Below are positions 44,346-57,500 of a stretch of 64,000 nucleotides of DNA, one piece after another. Under the pieces are notes generated by a model. The model was not told the origin of the DNA and ran no database searches. It saw nothing but the letters and a program-made list of their open reading frames with translations. A program made the translations under genes and the position numbers. Source of the stretch: Phlegmacium glaucopus (lineage: Eukaryota > Basidiomycota > Agaricomycetes > Agaricales > Cortinariaceae); NCBI GenBank assembly GCA_015039465.1, contig MU130382.1, forward strand, positions 787,824-851,823, written 5' to 3'. How positions within the stretch are numbered: position 1 is the first letter of the stretch; each line of letters begins with the position of its first letter.

Positions 44346-47300
44346 CAACCTCTGATCATCTCCAAATAATAACAGTCGAACTGCTAGGCGAATTGTAAAG
44401 GGTGTCCGTCTAGACCGAGCGGGTCCTCATTCGACGCAGCAGTAATTCAACGACGGCCGTTTTTCGGTCGCATCCTCATGGCGTAATTGTTATTTTCTGC
44501 TCTGGAACCTCTTATGACAGTCGGCAACATTTTGACAGTCGGGACCACATGGTCTATTTCTAGCAGATAACAGATAAGGCGGATAAGAGTGGTAGGACTA
44601 GTTGGTTATACGATCGCAGCGGCGACTTCCTTTGGCCCGGAGAGCTCTGTGACCTTAACATGCCCGCATATGAACGCAGCAGGATAGAAACTCAAACATC
44701 ATGAAAGCGGTGTAAGGCGAGCTTCTGGCATGCAGTGGTGGAGGTGGGTATGAATGATCTCCTAAATTATAGTCGTGTTTCATGATATGGTCCTGAAGTA
44801 AATACATTGACAGTTTGCCACACTTACATATTTTATGGCTCTAGTTAATATAGATAAGATATCTTCCTTACGTCGGCACGCAGGACAAATCTCATCATAC
44901 CTCCAGAATAATAGATTAGGATTAGTTTGTGTTTACCAAATCCTCTGAAGTTGCTGCTTAGTCACATTAGTGTGCCGAAATCCACGAATCGGCGGTACAA
45001 TGGGTGTCTTCACCTGCCACCACAAAATTGAGCGAGATCTCGTCTTCCCTTTAGTCTTCCTCTCTACGTCAGGCGACGCACATGTTTTGGGAAGACTTCT
45101 ATAATCGGTGCCTTGGCACGAGGCGTCTGGAGTTGGATATAGTTTATGAGTCTATGACGCCGCGGATGCATCATAGCCATAAGTTATACTTGTTACAACA
45201 ACGGGTAGATAGAACATTCATGCGGTTTCTATCTTCGGTGAGTAAGTGTATGCTTACATATATGCGTCGAACATTGCTCCAGCCCCGCATAGGAAATTAG
45301 TATAGCTGAAAAGCCTCCCTAAGTGCGACACAGCCTTATACCGTTTATGATTTCTGCGAGCAATGTTCTGCTCTTCTAACGTAAGCTTATCCACTGCGTT
45401 CCCCATTTTTTAAAAAGGTTCAATCCCAATTTCCCAACACGCTTCCCGGCCGGATGACTATAGCTAAATCCTGGAGCCCCGGATTGGTTGGTATCTTGAA
45501 AAAACTTGTATGTATTAAACTTTATTCTTTCCTTATGCGAACCTGACATACAGTTTTATTCCTACCGCTGCAACCCCATAGAGGGAATGCCTTAAGAACT
45601 TTCAATTGACTCGGACAGATTTCACCGGGAAGCACTTGTGCTATTATCGCGGAGTCCGCACTCGGATCTATTTTGTTCGTGACCCTAGCGTTAATACCAA
45701 GGAGGCAATTCACACACAAGGTCACTGTTCACATTACTTAGAGCGCCCGCATAAAAGTAACAACGCAAGGCTCGAAGCTGGAGCTTTCGAGATTATGAGA
45801 AGGCCCGATACCATGGCCTGGAGGTTAGTGGCCGAGTTTACTGTGTGTTTGCAGCAAACTACTTACCTTCTGTGGTCACCATCTCTACAACGGCCTCGGT
45901 AACTCGTGAGGGTGAACTTCAGTTCATATCCGGTGATAAGATTGACCTGACCTTCCCCTCGCTACCTTGGCTTCCTTGGCCACCTTTGCTTCATCCGCTA
46001 TGTATGCTTCTGAGAAGTTGGTGCTCTCATTTCGTTCTTCCGAGCAGGTCGGCTTTCCAGCAAAGATAACGGATTCTGTTGAAGCTCGACGCTGTAAATG
46101 CTGAAGCTGTCCAGCCATGCCTGTGAAACTGTAGTCTAAAAATGTACTGGACTCTGTGGCAGTTCTGTGGCTTCTTTTGACGACGGCGCAGAAGACTCCT
46201 CTTTAATCGTAACTCCCCACCTTTGGCATGGCTTCTGTGTTTCATGTTACCACACTCCTGGAGGGGTTATTCGTATGCATTGCCATGTTCTCCGAGTCTA
46301 GTCTAAAGTTCACGCATACTCAAACTAATGTCTCTTACTTGGAGCTCCTGACCTATCTATTCTGGCATGCATCCTGTGAGTGTAACGTTGTTCCCTTGGA
46401 GCAAGCCACCTGATCGGGAGTGTGTTATATCGGATATCTACCGAAAGGAGTGACGTACTTATAACAATAGGCAAGTGTCAACGACTGCGCATACATCATA
46501 AACCGAGCGCTATATTGACGCCCGCTGAATTGTTATGCTGTTTTTCCATGTCAATGGTGTGTGCTGCTGATTATATACTTGGAATGTTAACCACGAGACA
46601 GATTTCCTCTAGAACTGCGCTCGGAGCGGCTGCTCTTCCCGGGACATAACGTACAAATTCACTGCAGCTGAGTTACAGTTTATTGCAGCTGACAAGTTGG
46701 GCAACTTCCATTCACTTCATATACAGACTGAACAATATTATAATGTAGTCATTAATTTTCACTTGATGAGAACTAAGAAAAGAAAAGTGAAGTATATTAT
46801 GCCGTAATGGCCGCAGTACTTTATTTGGGCCCTAGCCGAGTCCAGATTCGGTTACAACTGACATGAATCTCGCTAGAAGCACATTAGTCAAGAGGTCTCG
46901 CCCCCTTACACATTATTCAGAATAAACCTAAGTCAACCTAAGTTGTACCATTCACAATTCGCGATCTCCTCTCCCGTATAATTCTGTTGACTTATAGTTC
47001 ACATCCCTTGGATAACTATAAAAAGGCGGAGTTAAAATTTTGTGTGGGAAAATATACAACTCCGTACATTTTATCCTGAAAGTCACCCAATCTTGAAAAA
47101 AAAATTAACAAAATTATGAGCGCCAAATTTATTTTAAAATTAAACTGCCACGGCCAATAAACAGACATTTGACAGAAACCAATGGTAAGTTTTGACACCC
47201 CGAGTAACTCCTTGCAATTATTATCAGGCACGGTATTCATGAGGTCCTCCGAGCCGGACTTATGAAGCGCTTTTTTTTACGTCCAATACGGGGATATTTA

Positions 47301-50300
47301 ATATGATACAATCCCGGCAGATACCATATATACAATGTAAACCGGCCAAGCTGCCAGCGGTATCAAACCGTTCTAAAATAGGGCAGCTTATTTCCAGAAC
47401 GCATCCGCAAAAAGAAGAAACGGAGACGGAGGCAACGTCCCCGACACCTGAAGTACTACATGCGCACCGCGCACTCCCAAGAGAAACTTCGGTTCGATCC
47501 AGATGGTGGGACTCTGAGAGACCCATGGCGCTGGTGTGCACTGAACTTCGAAGGCAGTGCAACGTGTGCACTTTTCATAAGGATAGCAACTGAGTGTCCC
47601 GAGAACAGTTATTGTACGCACTGCGTTTCGAACCCACTGGCAGGTCAACGTTATTCGATTCCGTTGCTTGACATGATTCGACGCCACAATATGCACTAGA
47701 CGCAAACGTCCGGGTTGATATGTCGAATCGTTATTTTCATTGGCATCAAGTAGTGCTCTTCAAACGATTGCTCTTCTGGATACCGCTCATGCCGTTCGCA
47801 CCATCATGTCGTTTGCGGCATAGCAGCGACCCCGCGAAGAGATTACATTTGTTTCATCGACTTCCTGTCCAAGAGCAATTAGTATCCAGCGTTATTAAAT
47901 CACGTTACCGATAGTATAATTGTCACCATTAGGCCAAGCCTTACACTATTAAGAGTTGCTCACACGAAGTGCCACTCGGAAGGTAAGTACCTGTGAGTGC
48001 ATGTGGCCAGGCATCACCTTGAGTCAGAGCGTGTGCAGATATACAAAGGAACGTCAAAGAGCGAAACAAACTATGTACTTCTCCAAATAAATTTAAAACG
48101 AGGCGGTGTCGACAAATGGGGATGTGTTAAGCGTAAAACCAGAGTTTGAGAGATATCTATAGAGATATCTCCGCCATCCCTTTATCGTGGGATATCTGTA
48201 AACGTACACACCGTGAACAAATTTCGGACATGTCACAAGGACAAGGACTTGAATAAAAAGGCGTTTGTTTGAGACGTCGACGGGACCGCCTCACAAAATC
48301 CACAACACGGCGAGACTTATTGCGAATGCATCGATGTCCGGTAGTAGTAGTGAGTTATAGGGTTGGCTCGGCGTCAATGGGCAGAATCACCGAACCCCGA
48401 CCCATGTTAAAAGAAAGGATTTAGTCATCGTAGCGGATGTCTTTTATTATTGGAGTCGTACGGGACAAAGGTGGACCATGAATGCATGAACATTTACGTT
48501 GAACCCCGGGCCCGAAGACTGAATGGGAAAGCGCTTAGACTATAGGCCTTCCGAAACAAACCACATATTTTTGGCCAGTTACATAAAATGCGGGCGGTAG
48601 CGGAATGACTTCCAAGTACATATTCGTGCCACGGTTGCGTCGAAAATTTCTCATCGTCTAGCCAAGGACGTCGACTAGTAGTCGATTCCCCGCTCCGGTA
48701 GGACAAAACAGGCTTCTATACAGCTCATAGAACCGGAAGCCTATCTATACAATCTCTCTACTAGTAGTGGATACTACGGATAAAAGAAATACAACACTTT
48801 TCCACGTTATCGTCTAGCCACAGTCCTCGTGGTCCCGCGAATCTGTACTTTTAATAAAGGCGAGGAAGACTGTAATCGATTACACAATCTCTTTCATGTA
48901 AAAGGAAGACTACACCTTTTTGGAAGAAGAAAAGAAGGCAGGAAGGCAGAAGAAAAGGGAAATTGCCCGAGAGAGTCGGCGAGACGTTCTTCGACTAACA
49001 ATTTATTGAGTGGCGCATTTGCACGGTGCAAATGGTGACCAGCATTAATGCATTGGTGATTCTGACCTCGACCCACTGGCATCTCCCTCCTCCGCCGAGT
49101 TGAGATTTCTAAGAGCTCAACGCGGCAACTGAGGCTCGTGCTAGTATGCTCTGTTTTTCAACCTGAAATTAATCATGATTGGTTCATCCGTTTACGTTCG
49201 GCAGCGATCGCGACTATGGGTATGGGTATGGTGTATACGTCGACGTCTGAATTTACGCACGACGCCACAGCTGCGGCAACGATCTCCAACCTTCAAAATC
49301 CTTGTCCTTTAAGTTTTTGAAAATCCCCTCCTGTCAGAGCCTATCCCTAAAGAGTTTGGACGATTCAAGAAGCTTCTCCGTGACCTGAGCTCGACTCGGA
49401 AGACATGTACCCCTTGAGAACCCCCAACATGCATATGCACGAAAACGTTCGTGTTATCATTGAGCCTGAGTGCACTAGTTCTTTCCTATAGCAATGCAAG
49501 ACTCGAATGCAAAGTTCCGTGTCGATGTCGAACTGTGGCGTTGGAGCTCTTAAGCGTGTCACTTGTGTGCCAGCGGCGCAGTGTGGCAAAGCTTCGAAAG
49601 GCTAGTACTTCCTACGATAGTTTTTTGCCCACATGACGCGTGTAAGTGCTCATTCAACGTGTACTCAGAAGGTCGTAAAGATGACGGTAGTGTGTAAATA
49701 GTCGCGAGAATAAGCTCAAAAGAACTTTCGAGACCAATTACCAGTCGACTTGGCAGTTCCCGGCCCAGCGCATGCTACAGTTGACTTCCTCATAACCCAT
49801 AGGGGGAATTACGGTAATTCCGCCTATGGGTTATGAGGAAGTTAACTGTAGATATTTTTACATTCCAACTAACCCAAAAGAAGCTTCCAAAGCAATAATA
49901 TGTTGATAATAGCTCATTATCGTCGTATGTCATTCTGCTCCAAATTACAGATTTATCATACGAATAAAAGCACTATTCTTAGTACTCGGATCGCACTTGA
50001 ATGAGTTTAGCGCATATTGAACGCAGGTTAACCTTTTACCAGCACCGGCATCACCCATTCGCAGGTCTGTAGGTCAGAACCCAAGGCCACCAAATGGCGT
50101 TTCGTTGGGTTCCGTATCTTGGTAATCGCAACCTGAATGCGTTTGTGTTGTTGTACTGTTGTTGCAATTGCACAGGGCGTCGTCCATGTGGTTGGGGTTG
50201 CCTTATTAGAGTCGCTAGTTACGACTCTCACAGGTTGCTTACAAGGCGTATTTCGTTAGGATATACCATATATGATAACAATGGAATCCGAATTAGTACA

Positions 50301-53069
50301 AACTAGTGTCGTTTGGGATTATAACTTGAAACTCAAAATTTTATATACTATAGAGGAAGAGGGAGGGAGAAAAGTTTGAATTGCCAAAGATATCCATAAC
50401 GTCCAAGCCTTTTATCGATGACCCGTCATTATCTTGGTAATGGTTATGATTACATATAGGGTTCATATAATGACTTTTGTCATATCCACTCATGTAAAGT
50501 GTTCCTTGGCCCAATGTGATGGTGACCTGTCAAAGCGTGCTATAAATGTAAGTGACATAGTAACCTTGACCGGTATTTCAAATTAGTGTTTGCTCCATCA
50601 AGACAAAAAGCCCGGTTCAAGACTTTTCAAGCTTCAAGGACCAAACTAGCCTCAACTTGGCCGGTAAGACGATCGTTTACCCCTAAACTTATGTTTAAAC
50701 TTTTCGGAAAAACTTTCCGAAGTTTGGAATTCAAAGATCCATCCCTGCGTTGTTCTAAAAAAACAATTTCTTTAATAAAAATCTTTTGCTCCTGTATGGT
50801 ATTTATTGCAATTATACCATAGAATGAGAAGGGTAAGACTTGCATAGACCGCCAAGGAGAGGGGCACAGAGTCTGGTCAAGCTTGTAGGGGGATATAATC
50901 GAGCCTTCATTTATAGATTTTTCAATCGCTTTCCTGTTAGGGACTTTGGAAAAGCATGCTATGCGGGAAGCCCAGGGTTGGTTAACGGTTATTTGGAAGT
51001 GAACATCTGAACCGGCAGTATCCGAAAACATATGGTGACAACAGGCGGAAAAAAAAGGATCATAAACATAATATACGGCTTATGGCGTGCTTACCTTCCT
51101 GGATCCTATCCTGACTACTGTGAACGGTAACTGTGGCTGTCACCTTCGACAGCCTTCGACCGACCGTTTTACAGCGGCATTTATATGTTGTTATCTTCCG
51201 AATGTGATCTCGGAGACGAACGGTAGTCTCGCCTTCCATATGTCTCCCCGATCAATTCATGATGGGGGGTGTTTAGGCCCTGTACTAGGCTGTACTAAGC
51301 AAACATTTTGCGCAGTTTTTCGCCCACCAATTCGTCGGACGAAGTATGGGGCAACGCATGGTACCATATGCGTTTATGAAATTTTTCTTTTTCTTTTTCC
51401 AAAGAGAAAAAAAACAAACACGAGCCAATGGTCACTCGTAGCCTGTAGGTCCCTGTGTAGCACGCAAAGCGACCAACTATAGTAAAGCTTCCCCCCGTTG
51501 GCTCAATTATGACCAGTGCTGAAACCTACCAGCCTCTGGAGCTCCGAGATACATACTTACATTACTCGTTGGAGTTTTTTTTTCTTTTGGATGTGCATAT
51601 TTTTGTCTCCTGCCCCTTCCTCGGGCTCGGTGACGGTGGCGAAAAGTGAGCCCTCTCGTTGAGGGCCAACTCATCCCTAGTGTCCATGTATAGTAGTATG
51701 CAAGGTCGCCCACTGTAGTAGGGAAGTATAAATCCGTATAGGTTTTATAACGCGGCTTGTCCCCACACATATCGGCAATCACTAGAAAAGAAGTTTGTAA
51801 TAAAAATAATCCTCCACTTGCGCACACAAGAGAAGCCAAGTCCTAGAAAAAAAAAAAAAGTCCCTGGACAAATGCAAGGGAACCATTAGGTCGGCTGGTT
51901 TTCGATTATTGGAAAAAAAAAAATACACTAAAATACATCGTGACCTAATGCCAAAATGTGGAGCCCTTCACGAGGGAATGGATGGACCCTCGATATATAA
52001 AATTGGAAGTTCGCCTTTTGATCATTCCCGAAAAAATGTTTGTGGGTGTTGTTCAAGTTTTGCAAATTTACAAGTGACCCATGATTGATATACACATGTT
52101 TTGCTTATTCCCCTATTTCAAGTCACATGTTCCTGCTAAGGGTCTCCTAGGCTTCCTGGTTCCGAGTCTAAAGTCGGGATTCGCGCCGCGTTGCGTTACA
52201 AAGTGGAACTTGTTGACTTTCACCAAGCCGTGCAAATTGCGTAGTAATTATTACTGATGTGTTTGTTCATGAGCTCGGCATCATATTGGAGGTTCGTATT
52301 TACAAATTGTATCATATAATCTGGTATCGGGTCTTGCTTGTAGATAGATAAATAAGTCCATGTACATAACCACTGGGATACTACTAGGCAACGGGCTGGC
52401 AATTGCAACAAGAGAAAAAAAAAAGACATAAAACGAAAAGCAAAAAAACAAAAACAAAAAACAAAAAAAAACAAAGAACGAAGAACGAAAAAAAAAAAGG
52501 AAAAACGAAAGCAGCGAATGAAAGCAAGGAAGAAAAGGTTGGACGGGTATCAGGCCTGGTAGTAGTAGGGGCAGTCAGTCGGTCGTGAGTGGCGAATATA
52601 TATAATAAATTTTTTCGAGGTTGGCGAGAAGACCACCCCGCTCGGGGGCGAGAAACGAAATTTTGGAATGGAAGAGGCACCGCAAAAAAAGGGGGGGTTG
52701 GACTTTAAATAGGAGGAAGTAACATTGTCATGACAAATGTTGGGGCCATGGAAGGGAAGAAAAAAAGGAGCCACTGGATACAATTTTGACTTCGTTGTTG
52801 TGCTGAGAGCATGCTGAGTTTGTGTTTGCTTGCATATTGAGATTGAGATTGAACAGATACAAGAATAAATAGTTAAAAAATAAGCAGGAAAAGCGAGGGA
52901 GAAGGGGGGCAAGGATTGGTGGTGGCACAAAGTATGAAATGAATTTTCCGCGACGGGGGTGAGGTGATTGTTTGGCTTTGCAAAGGTGAAAGGAACAAAA
53001 GAGCAGATTAGAACGTTCTCTTTTTTTTTGGACTCCGGGTCTTCCTCTGCCTACAAAAACTCTTTCCTT
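44346..53069. other. Gene-poor region of 8.7 kb
   Basis: No ORF here has a recognisable product. Base composition is even, with frequent CpG. Notable structures are a 77-bp near-perfect palindrome (49775-49851), a short palindrome GAGATATCT...AGATATCTC near 48150-48171, and a long A-rich tract with AAC/AAG units at about 52410-52510. The last kilobase (52500-53069) is probably the 3' flank of the GATA-factor gene. Confidence 0.45.
49775..49851. repeat. 77-bp near-perfect palindrome
   Basis: Two 38-bp halves around the central G at 49813 are inverted copies with two mismatches. The core is GGAATTACGGTAATTCC and the outer part includes CTTCCTCATAACCCATAGG and its inverse. It can extrude as a cruciform or fold as a hairpin RNA. 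Confidence 0.92.
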
Positions 53070-54506
53070 TCATGATGATACGGTTGGACTGGATGCCAAC
53101 CTTGAGCTGTTCATTTCTGTAGGCTCGGCCCACAAAGTTGCTTCTGAAGATGTACTGTTTTGCGAGTGGGGGAAGTAGGTTTGTGCTTGAGGAACGATGT
53201 TTAACTCTGGCAAGGAAGGAGAGGAATAGTAGCCTCCTGGAGAAGTATGGGATTTGAGAGGAATTGATTGAGAGATATTTGATGGATGGCGCAAGGAGGC
53301 AACATCCGAGAGAGGATTATTCGGCAGTCTGATACCGCCATCTTGTGGAGGTGACAACGAGTCGCGAGAAAGAGGGTAATTATGGGCGATAGGAGAGTTG
53401 AAGGAAGTGGGAGGTGCAGATCCAGCAGAGTACAAGGACACTGGAGAGAGCGTCGGATAAGAAAGCCGTCAGCAGACGCACGCTTGAGGAGAAAGGGCGA
53501 TCTTTAGCAACACACCATTATCATCCCAGTCACTAGCGCCGCTGCCTGAATGAACGGAGGAGCTAGAGGACACCGAGCTACGTCGGTCAAGACCGAATTC
53601 GCGAGGTTCCTTCTTTATCATAGCCAATTTTGATTGTTTAGGGCTTGTGCTTGCTTTAGACTGTTTGCGGGATTTGCACCCTGAACGTAATTCATCGAAC
53701 CTGAGAGGTCTCGCTCGTAGGTGAGTACGTTCATATAAACCGCACTTGTTGCAGACAATTTTGCCCGGGTTGAGCGTCGAGCGACGCCAAGACGGGGGTT
53801 CTGTTGTGTGGCAATTGAAGCAGCGGCGTCGAAGGTATTGAGTCTCCTTTGAAGCAGCGTCATCTGTGTGTTGCACAGGAAGATTGTTGGTAGGGGGTAG
53901 ATATGGCATTGGGATTGGATGAGCGGAGGAAGGAGGTGATGTATAAAAGTTTGATTGTTGTGGAACCATGAGAGGAGTGGTATCTTCTAATTTAATATTT
54001 GAACTGTCATCAAAGTCATTGTATGAGGCTTGAGGGGAGGAAGTCATGTAAGATTCTGGCTCGTTGTACAAAGGATCCTGCCGTGAAGAATAGTGGTTGT
54101 TGTAATGGTGTTGTTGTTGTTGTTGCATGAAAGGGGGATAATGTTGAGGAGGAATATTGTCGCGATCGTGTCTAACGTAAGGAAAGGTAGCACGACGGAT
54201 GATAGCGTACTCGCTTGGACGATGGTGGGGCTGTGACCAGTTGACATTTTCTGAATGTTGTATATCCGCTGACTGTTGGTACTCCGGGGGAATCTCTTGT
54301 TCGTAAAGTTCGTGAAGAAGAGAGCCTTTATTGAAAGAATAGTCGTTGTCATCGACAAAGATATTCCTGACACCTGGCTGGTCGACGACATCTGGACTAT
54401 AAATTTTGTGATGGATCTGAAGCATTTCTGTTGGCGAGGGAGTACGAGGAGTGGATGAGTCGGAGTAAGTTGAGTAAGTTTCAAAAGTGAGGGAATCCAT
54501 TGCCAT
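53070..54506 (-). CDS. GATA-type zinc-finger transcription factor (single finger)
   Basis: Two exons (53516-54506 and 53070-53440) give 453 residues. The start chosen is the ATG at 54506 (MAMDSLTFETYSTYSDSS). An acidic, Ser/Gln/His-rich N-terminal half with a Gln/His/Asn run is followed near residues 229-256 by one GATA finger, RRCFNCHTTEPPSW to CNKCGLYERTH, and a basic tail (LRARPLRFDEL, CKSRKQSKAS). The C-terminal region is Ser/Pro-rich and looks unstructured. Nuclear regulator; single-finger GATA factors in basidiomycetes act in nitrogen regulation, light response or fruiting, but which applies cannot be told. It is the only gene recognised between 44.4 and 61.7 kb, surrounded by long non-coding stretches. 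Confidence 0.92.
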
Positions 54507-57500
54507 TGAGGTGTGAAGATGGTGTTGACTTTTTAGATCTCTCCTGTGGGTTATATGAATGGTGCCCAGTCGACCTAATTTAGGAATAGAACCCAAAAGT
54601 CGATTTCGATCAGATCTAAATCTCACCCTCGCTTATCGGGGTTAAATCCAAAAGACCCCGGAGTCCCCAGTCACCTCCAACCCCCTCAACAAACAATAAC
54701 AACTCCTCTCCATTGCTCTGGGTCTCCCGCGGCACCCTCCTCCTTCTCACCCCCAACCATTTTTAGCGCCAACGAAACATAATAGTAGTATCCTCTATCT
54801 ATCCTTGCACAATTCGTCTCAGGGGTACACACGTGCCCAGCACCGACTTCTCTACTACAGTAATCCCACTGACACCTCTCCGTAAACAAGGCGTTTATTT
54901 GCCATTTCCACAGTCCACTATACTTATAGCTCCAGTGTACACTGTCTCTGTACTAAGCCTTCTCAAATATAACGCTGGTCCAGAAGCCCGCTATTGTATA
55001 ACATCGTGCACAGCCAACTCTCATTAATTCATTTCATTTCTCCGGAGTTGTCGGCATATTTTGGTTCACAGCAACCGCTGCATGTCTAGCTTCAAACAAC
55101 TCCCTCTTCTTCCTCTTAGTTTCTGCTCGGGAGGATGACCCCATGCAAATTTCAACTCGGGAGAAGGCTAGTCATAAACTACGGTATTATCGTTATAATT
55201 ATAACCCGTCCTCCAGTCACTATCCGTCCTCCTTTTTCGACGACGAGCCCCTTTACTTACCAGCTTGTGATTCGTCGGAATTGAGCTGAGATTGCGTTAC
55301 TCCATCTCGTCATTCAGGATGCACGCATGGACGTCAGGTTCTATGTGAAAAAAATTTCACCCGACAACCGCCCAGATAAATCCAAAAACGCGCACTTTTT
55401 TTTTCTTGAAGAAGACCAGCCTGTTATCTGTGTATTTGACATATATGACTCTGTGTGAGCCATTTGATAACGCTCAACCCTCCATTCCCTTTTCCTCTCC
55501 CTAATAGTACCTACATTGTGGCCACGAGTAATAACTAACGCAGATAAAGAGGCAAGGTACTACAGATACCACTGTAAACCCCATTCATGCATGCGCGCTC
55601 CAGTAGGCAGAAGCAAAGACAAACAAGACCAATACGCCCAAGGTACATCCTACCCAACCCCTATATGTAAATTCCTTCGGATTCCCCAGTTCTCCGACAA
55701 CCGTGAACCCCTCGGGCGGAGACTACGGCAACTCAGGGGGTTCTATCCGGTAGGAGGGATATTTTTTAATGATTTGCTTACCGTTAATAGCAAGTATACG
55801 ACATAGCAGCTTGGAGAAACTATTTATCCTTGTCCCCTCACGAACATTTAAACGTTATGATTCCCCTCGAGGCTTGTTGATGATGGCGGTGATCGATGGC
55901 GGACTAGCTGGCATACGGAGTATGTTTTGTATGTAGGCTGCACATCATCATCATCTGTTTTAACCTGTCTTATTATAGTTAGAGGATTTGCCTCTATTTG
56001 CCTCTCGATATAACGGACGAGGGATCATACTTGATCATGATGATCTTTCAATAGGTACTTTAATGATTGTTGATCCGGAGGCGGAGGTAGCAACATGGAA
56101 GCGAGGTCTTTGATATTTGTCGTGCTTCTTGTTGTACCATTCGTAAGAATTGGTTTTCTTATCTCTCTTTATGTAATTATCACTGAATTCAATGCAGTAC
56201 TGATTCATTGAAGCTACCCCAACGGAGGAAAGATACTCATTCCGTTTGTTATGAGCTACAATCTCCCAATCATCAGTCGTCAAGTAGGTCGGCTACATCA
56301 GTTCTCTGTCGTTTAGCTGACTATAAGCACATGCGCAGTCGGTAAAACTCGACTCATCAAGAGTGTCCAGTTGACTGTTGATCAATAATAGATCCCGGCT
56401 AGACGAAGAACTTTGCACATACACCACTTGGACATTTTCAAAAAATAAGCAAATGCGTTTATGTCTAACATAAACCGATCCGTTGTTAATCGTTTCGGAG
56501 CGGTGATCTCCCCTGTGTCTATGGTTATATCTTGGTTGACATGACATACTAATGTGATCGTTGACCGTTTCCAAGCGCCTGCCTCTACTTTCTCGTCTAG
56601 ACGCCCGCCCAGAAGACACCTCGACTCGCGATCAGTGACCGAGAAGACCTACCGAGAAGACCTACCGAGAAGACCGACCCAGCAAGTGCGCGGAAAATGC
56701 AAGTCGAGTTTTGTTCGCCTCCGAAGAGAAACAGTTGGACGCATGCGATCAAATCTGCCATAGAGACCATAACATCAATGTATGTTTTTGACCTTTTACC
56801 CTTTCTGGTTCTAATTCGTACCGGCTTTCCTCTTCTCCCGCCTGAGCAGAGTAAGAATTCGCCTTGAACATCAATGCATGATCCCAATGGACCGTGGCAA
56901 GTGCATAGCCAGCAAAAACCTTCCATACTGCATCTTTTTTTGATTGTTTTATGGCCTACTCAAGAGATTGACACTTGGTGGATGCACTACAGGCACTGCT
57001 TGCTCCAGATGACAGCCAAAAGCCCTTCTCGGGCGAAAGAATGATGACGGATTTAAATAAATAAAATAATGATGCCGCCACTACTGGGCGCGAGGTTCGA
57101 CGCATCGCGCTTTGATGGTTTGTCTATGAATACTTTGAATTGTATTACATTTGCCACTATTTGCCACCGTCACTTGTTATTGCTCCTTTCTATGCGCGCA
57201 GTTGAGGAGATGTTCGAAACCCGATAATTTGAGGTACAAGATTGTTGCTCCAATCAAAAGTATAATTACAAACTCCAAACTGGAGGCGCCATCTCTGCCC
57301 GAGCCCCTCGAACTAAACCTCTTTAATACTGCAACAGTGCTTTCCGGAAGTAAGATATTAACTTATTCCGAAGTCACAATATATCTCGAATCCGTCTAGG
57401 AGTATGTTTGGAGAAGACTTTTTGTCGTTCGTCGTTGCATTGACCGGGTCCCGCCGAGGGTATAAGTTATCATCTTATCGCGTGCTCTACTCGCTTTATC

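Noticed and set aside
47480..47500. B-box-like GGTTCGATCC as a tRNA signal
   Set aside because: No A box at the right distance and no cloverleaf.
52384..52930. Minus-strand ORFs rich in Phe/Ser
   Set aside because: They arise from the A-rich tract and the 3' flank of the GATA gene; biased composition explains the open frames.
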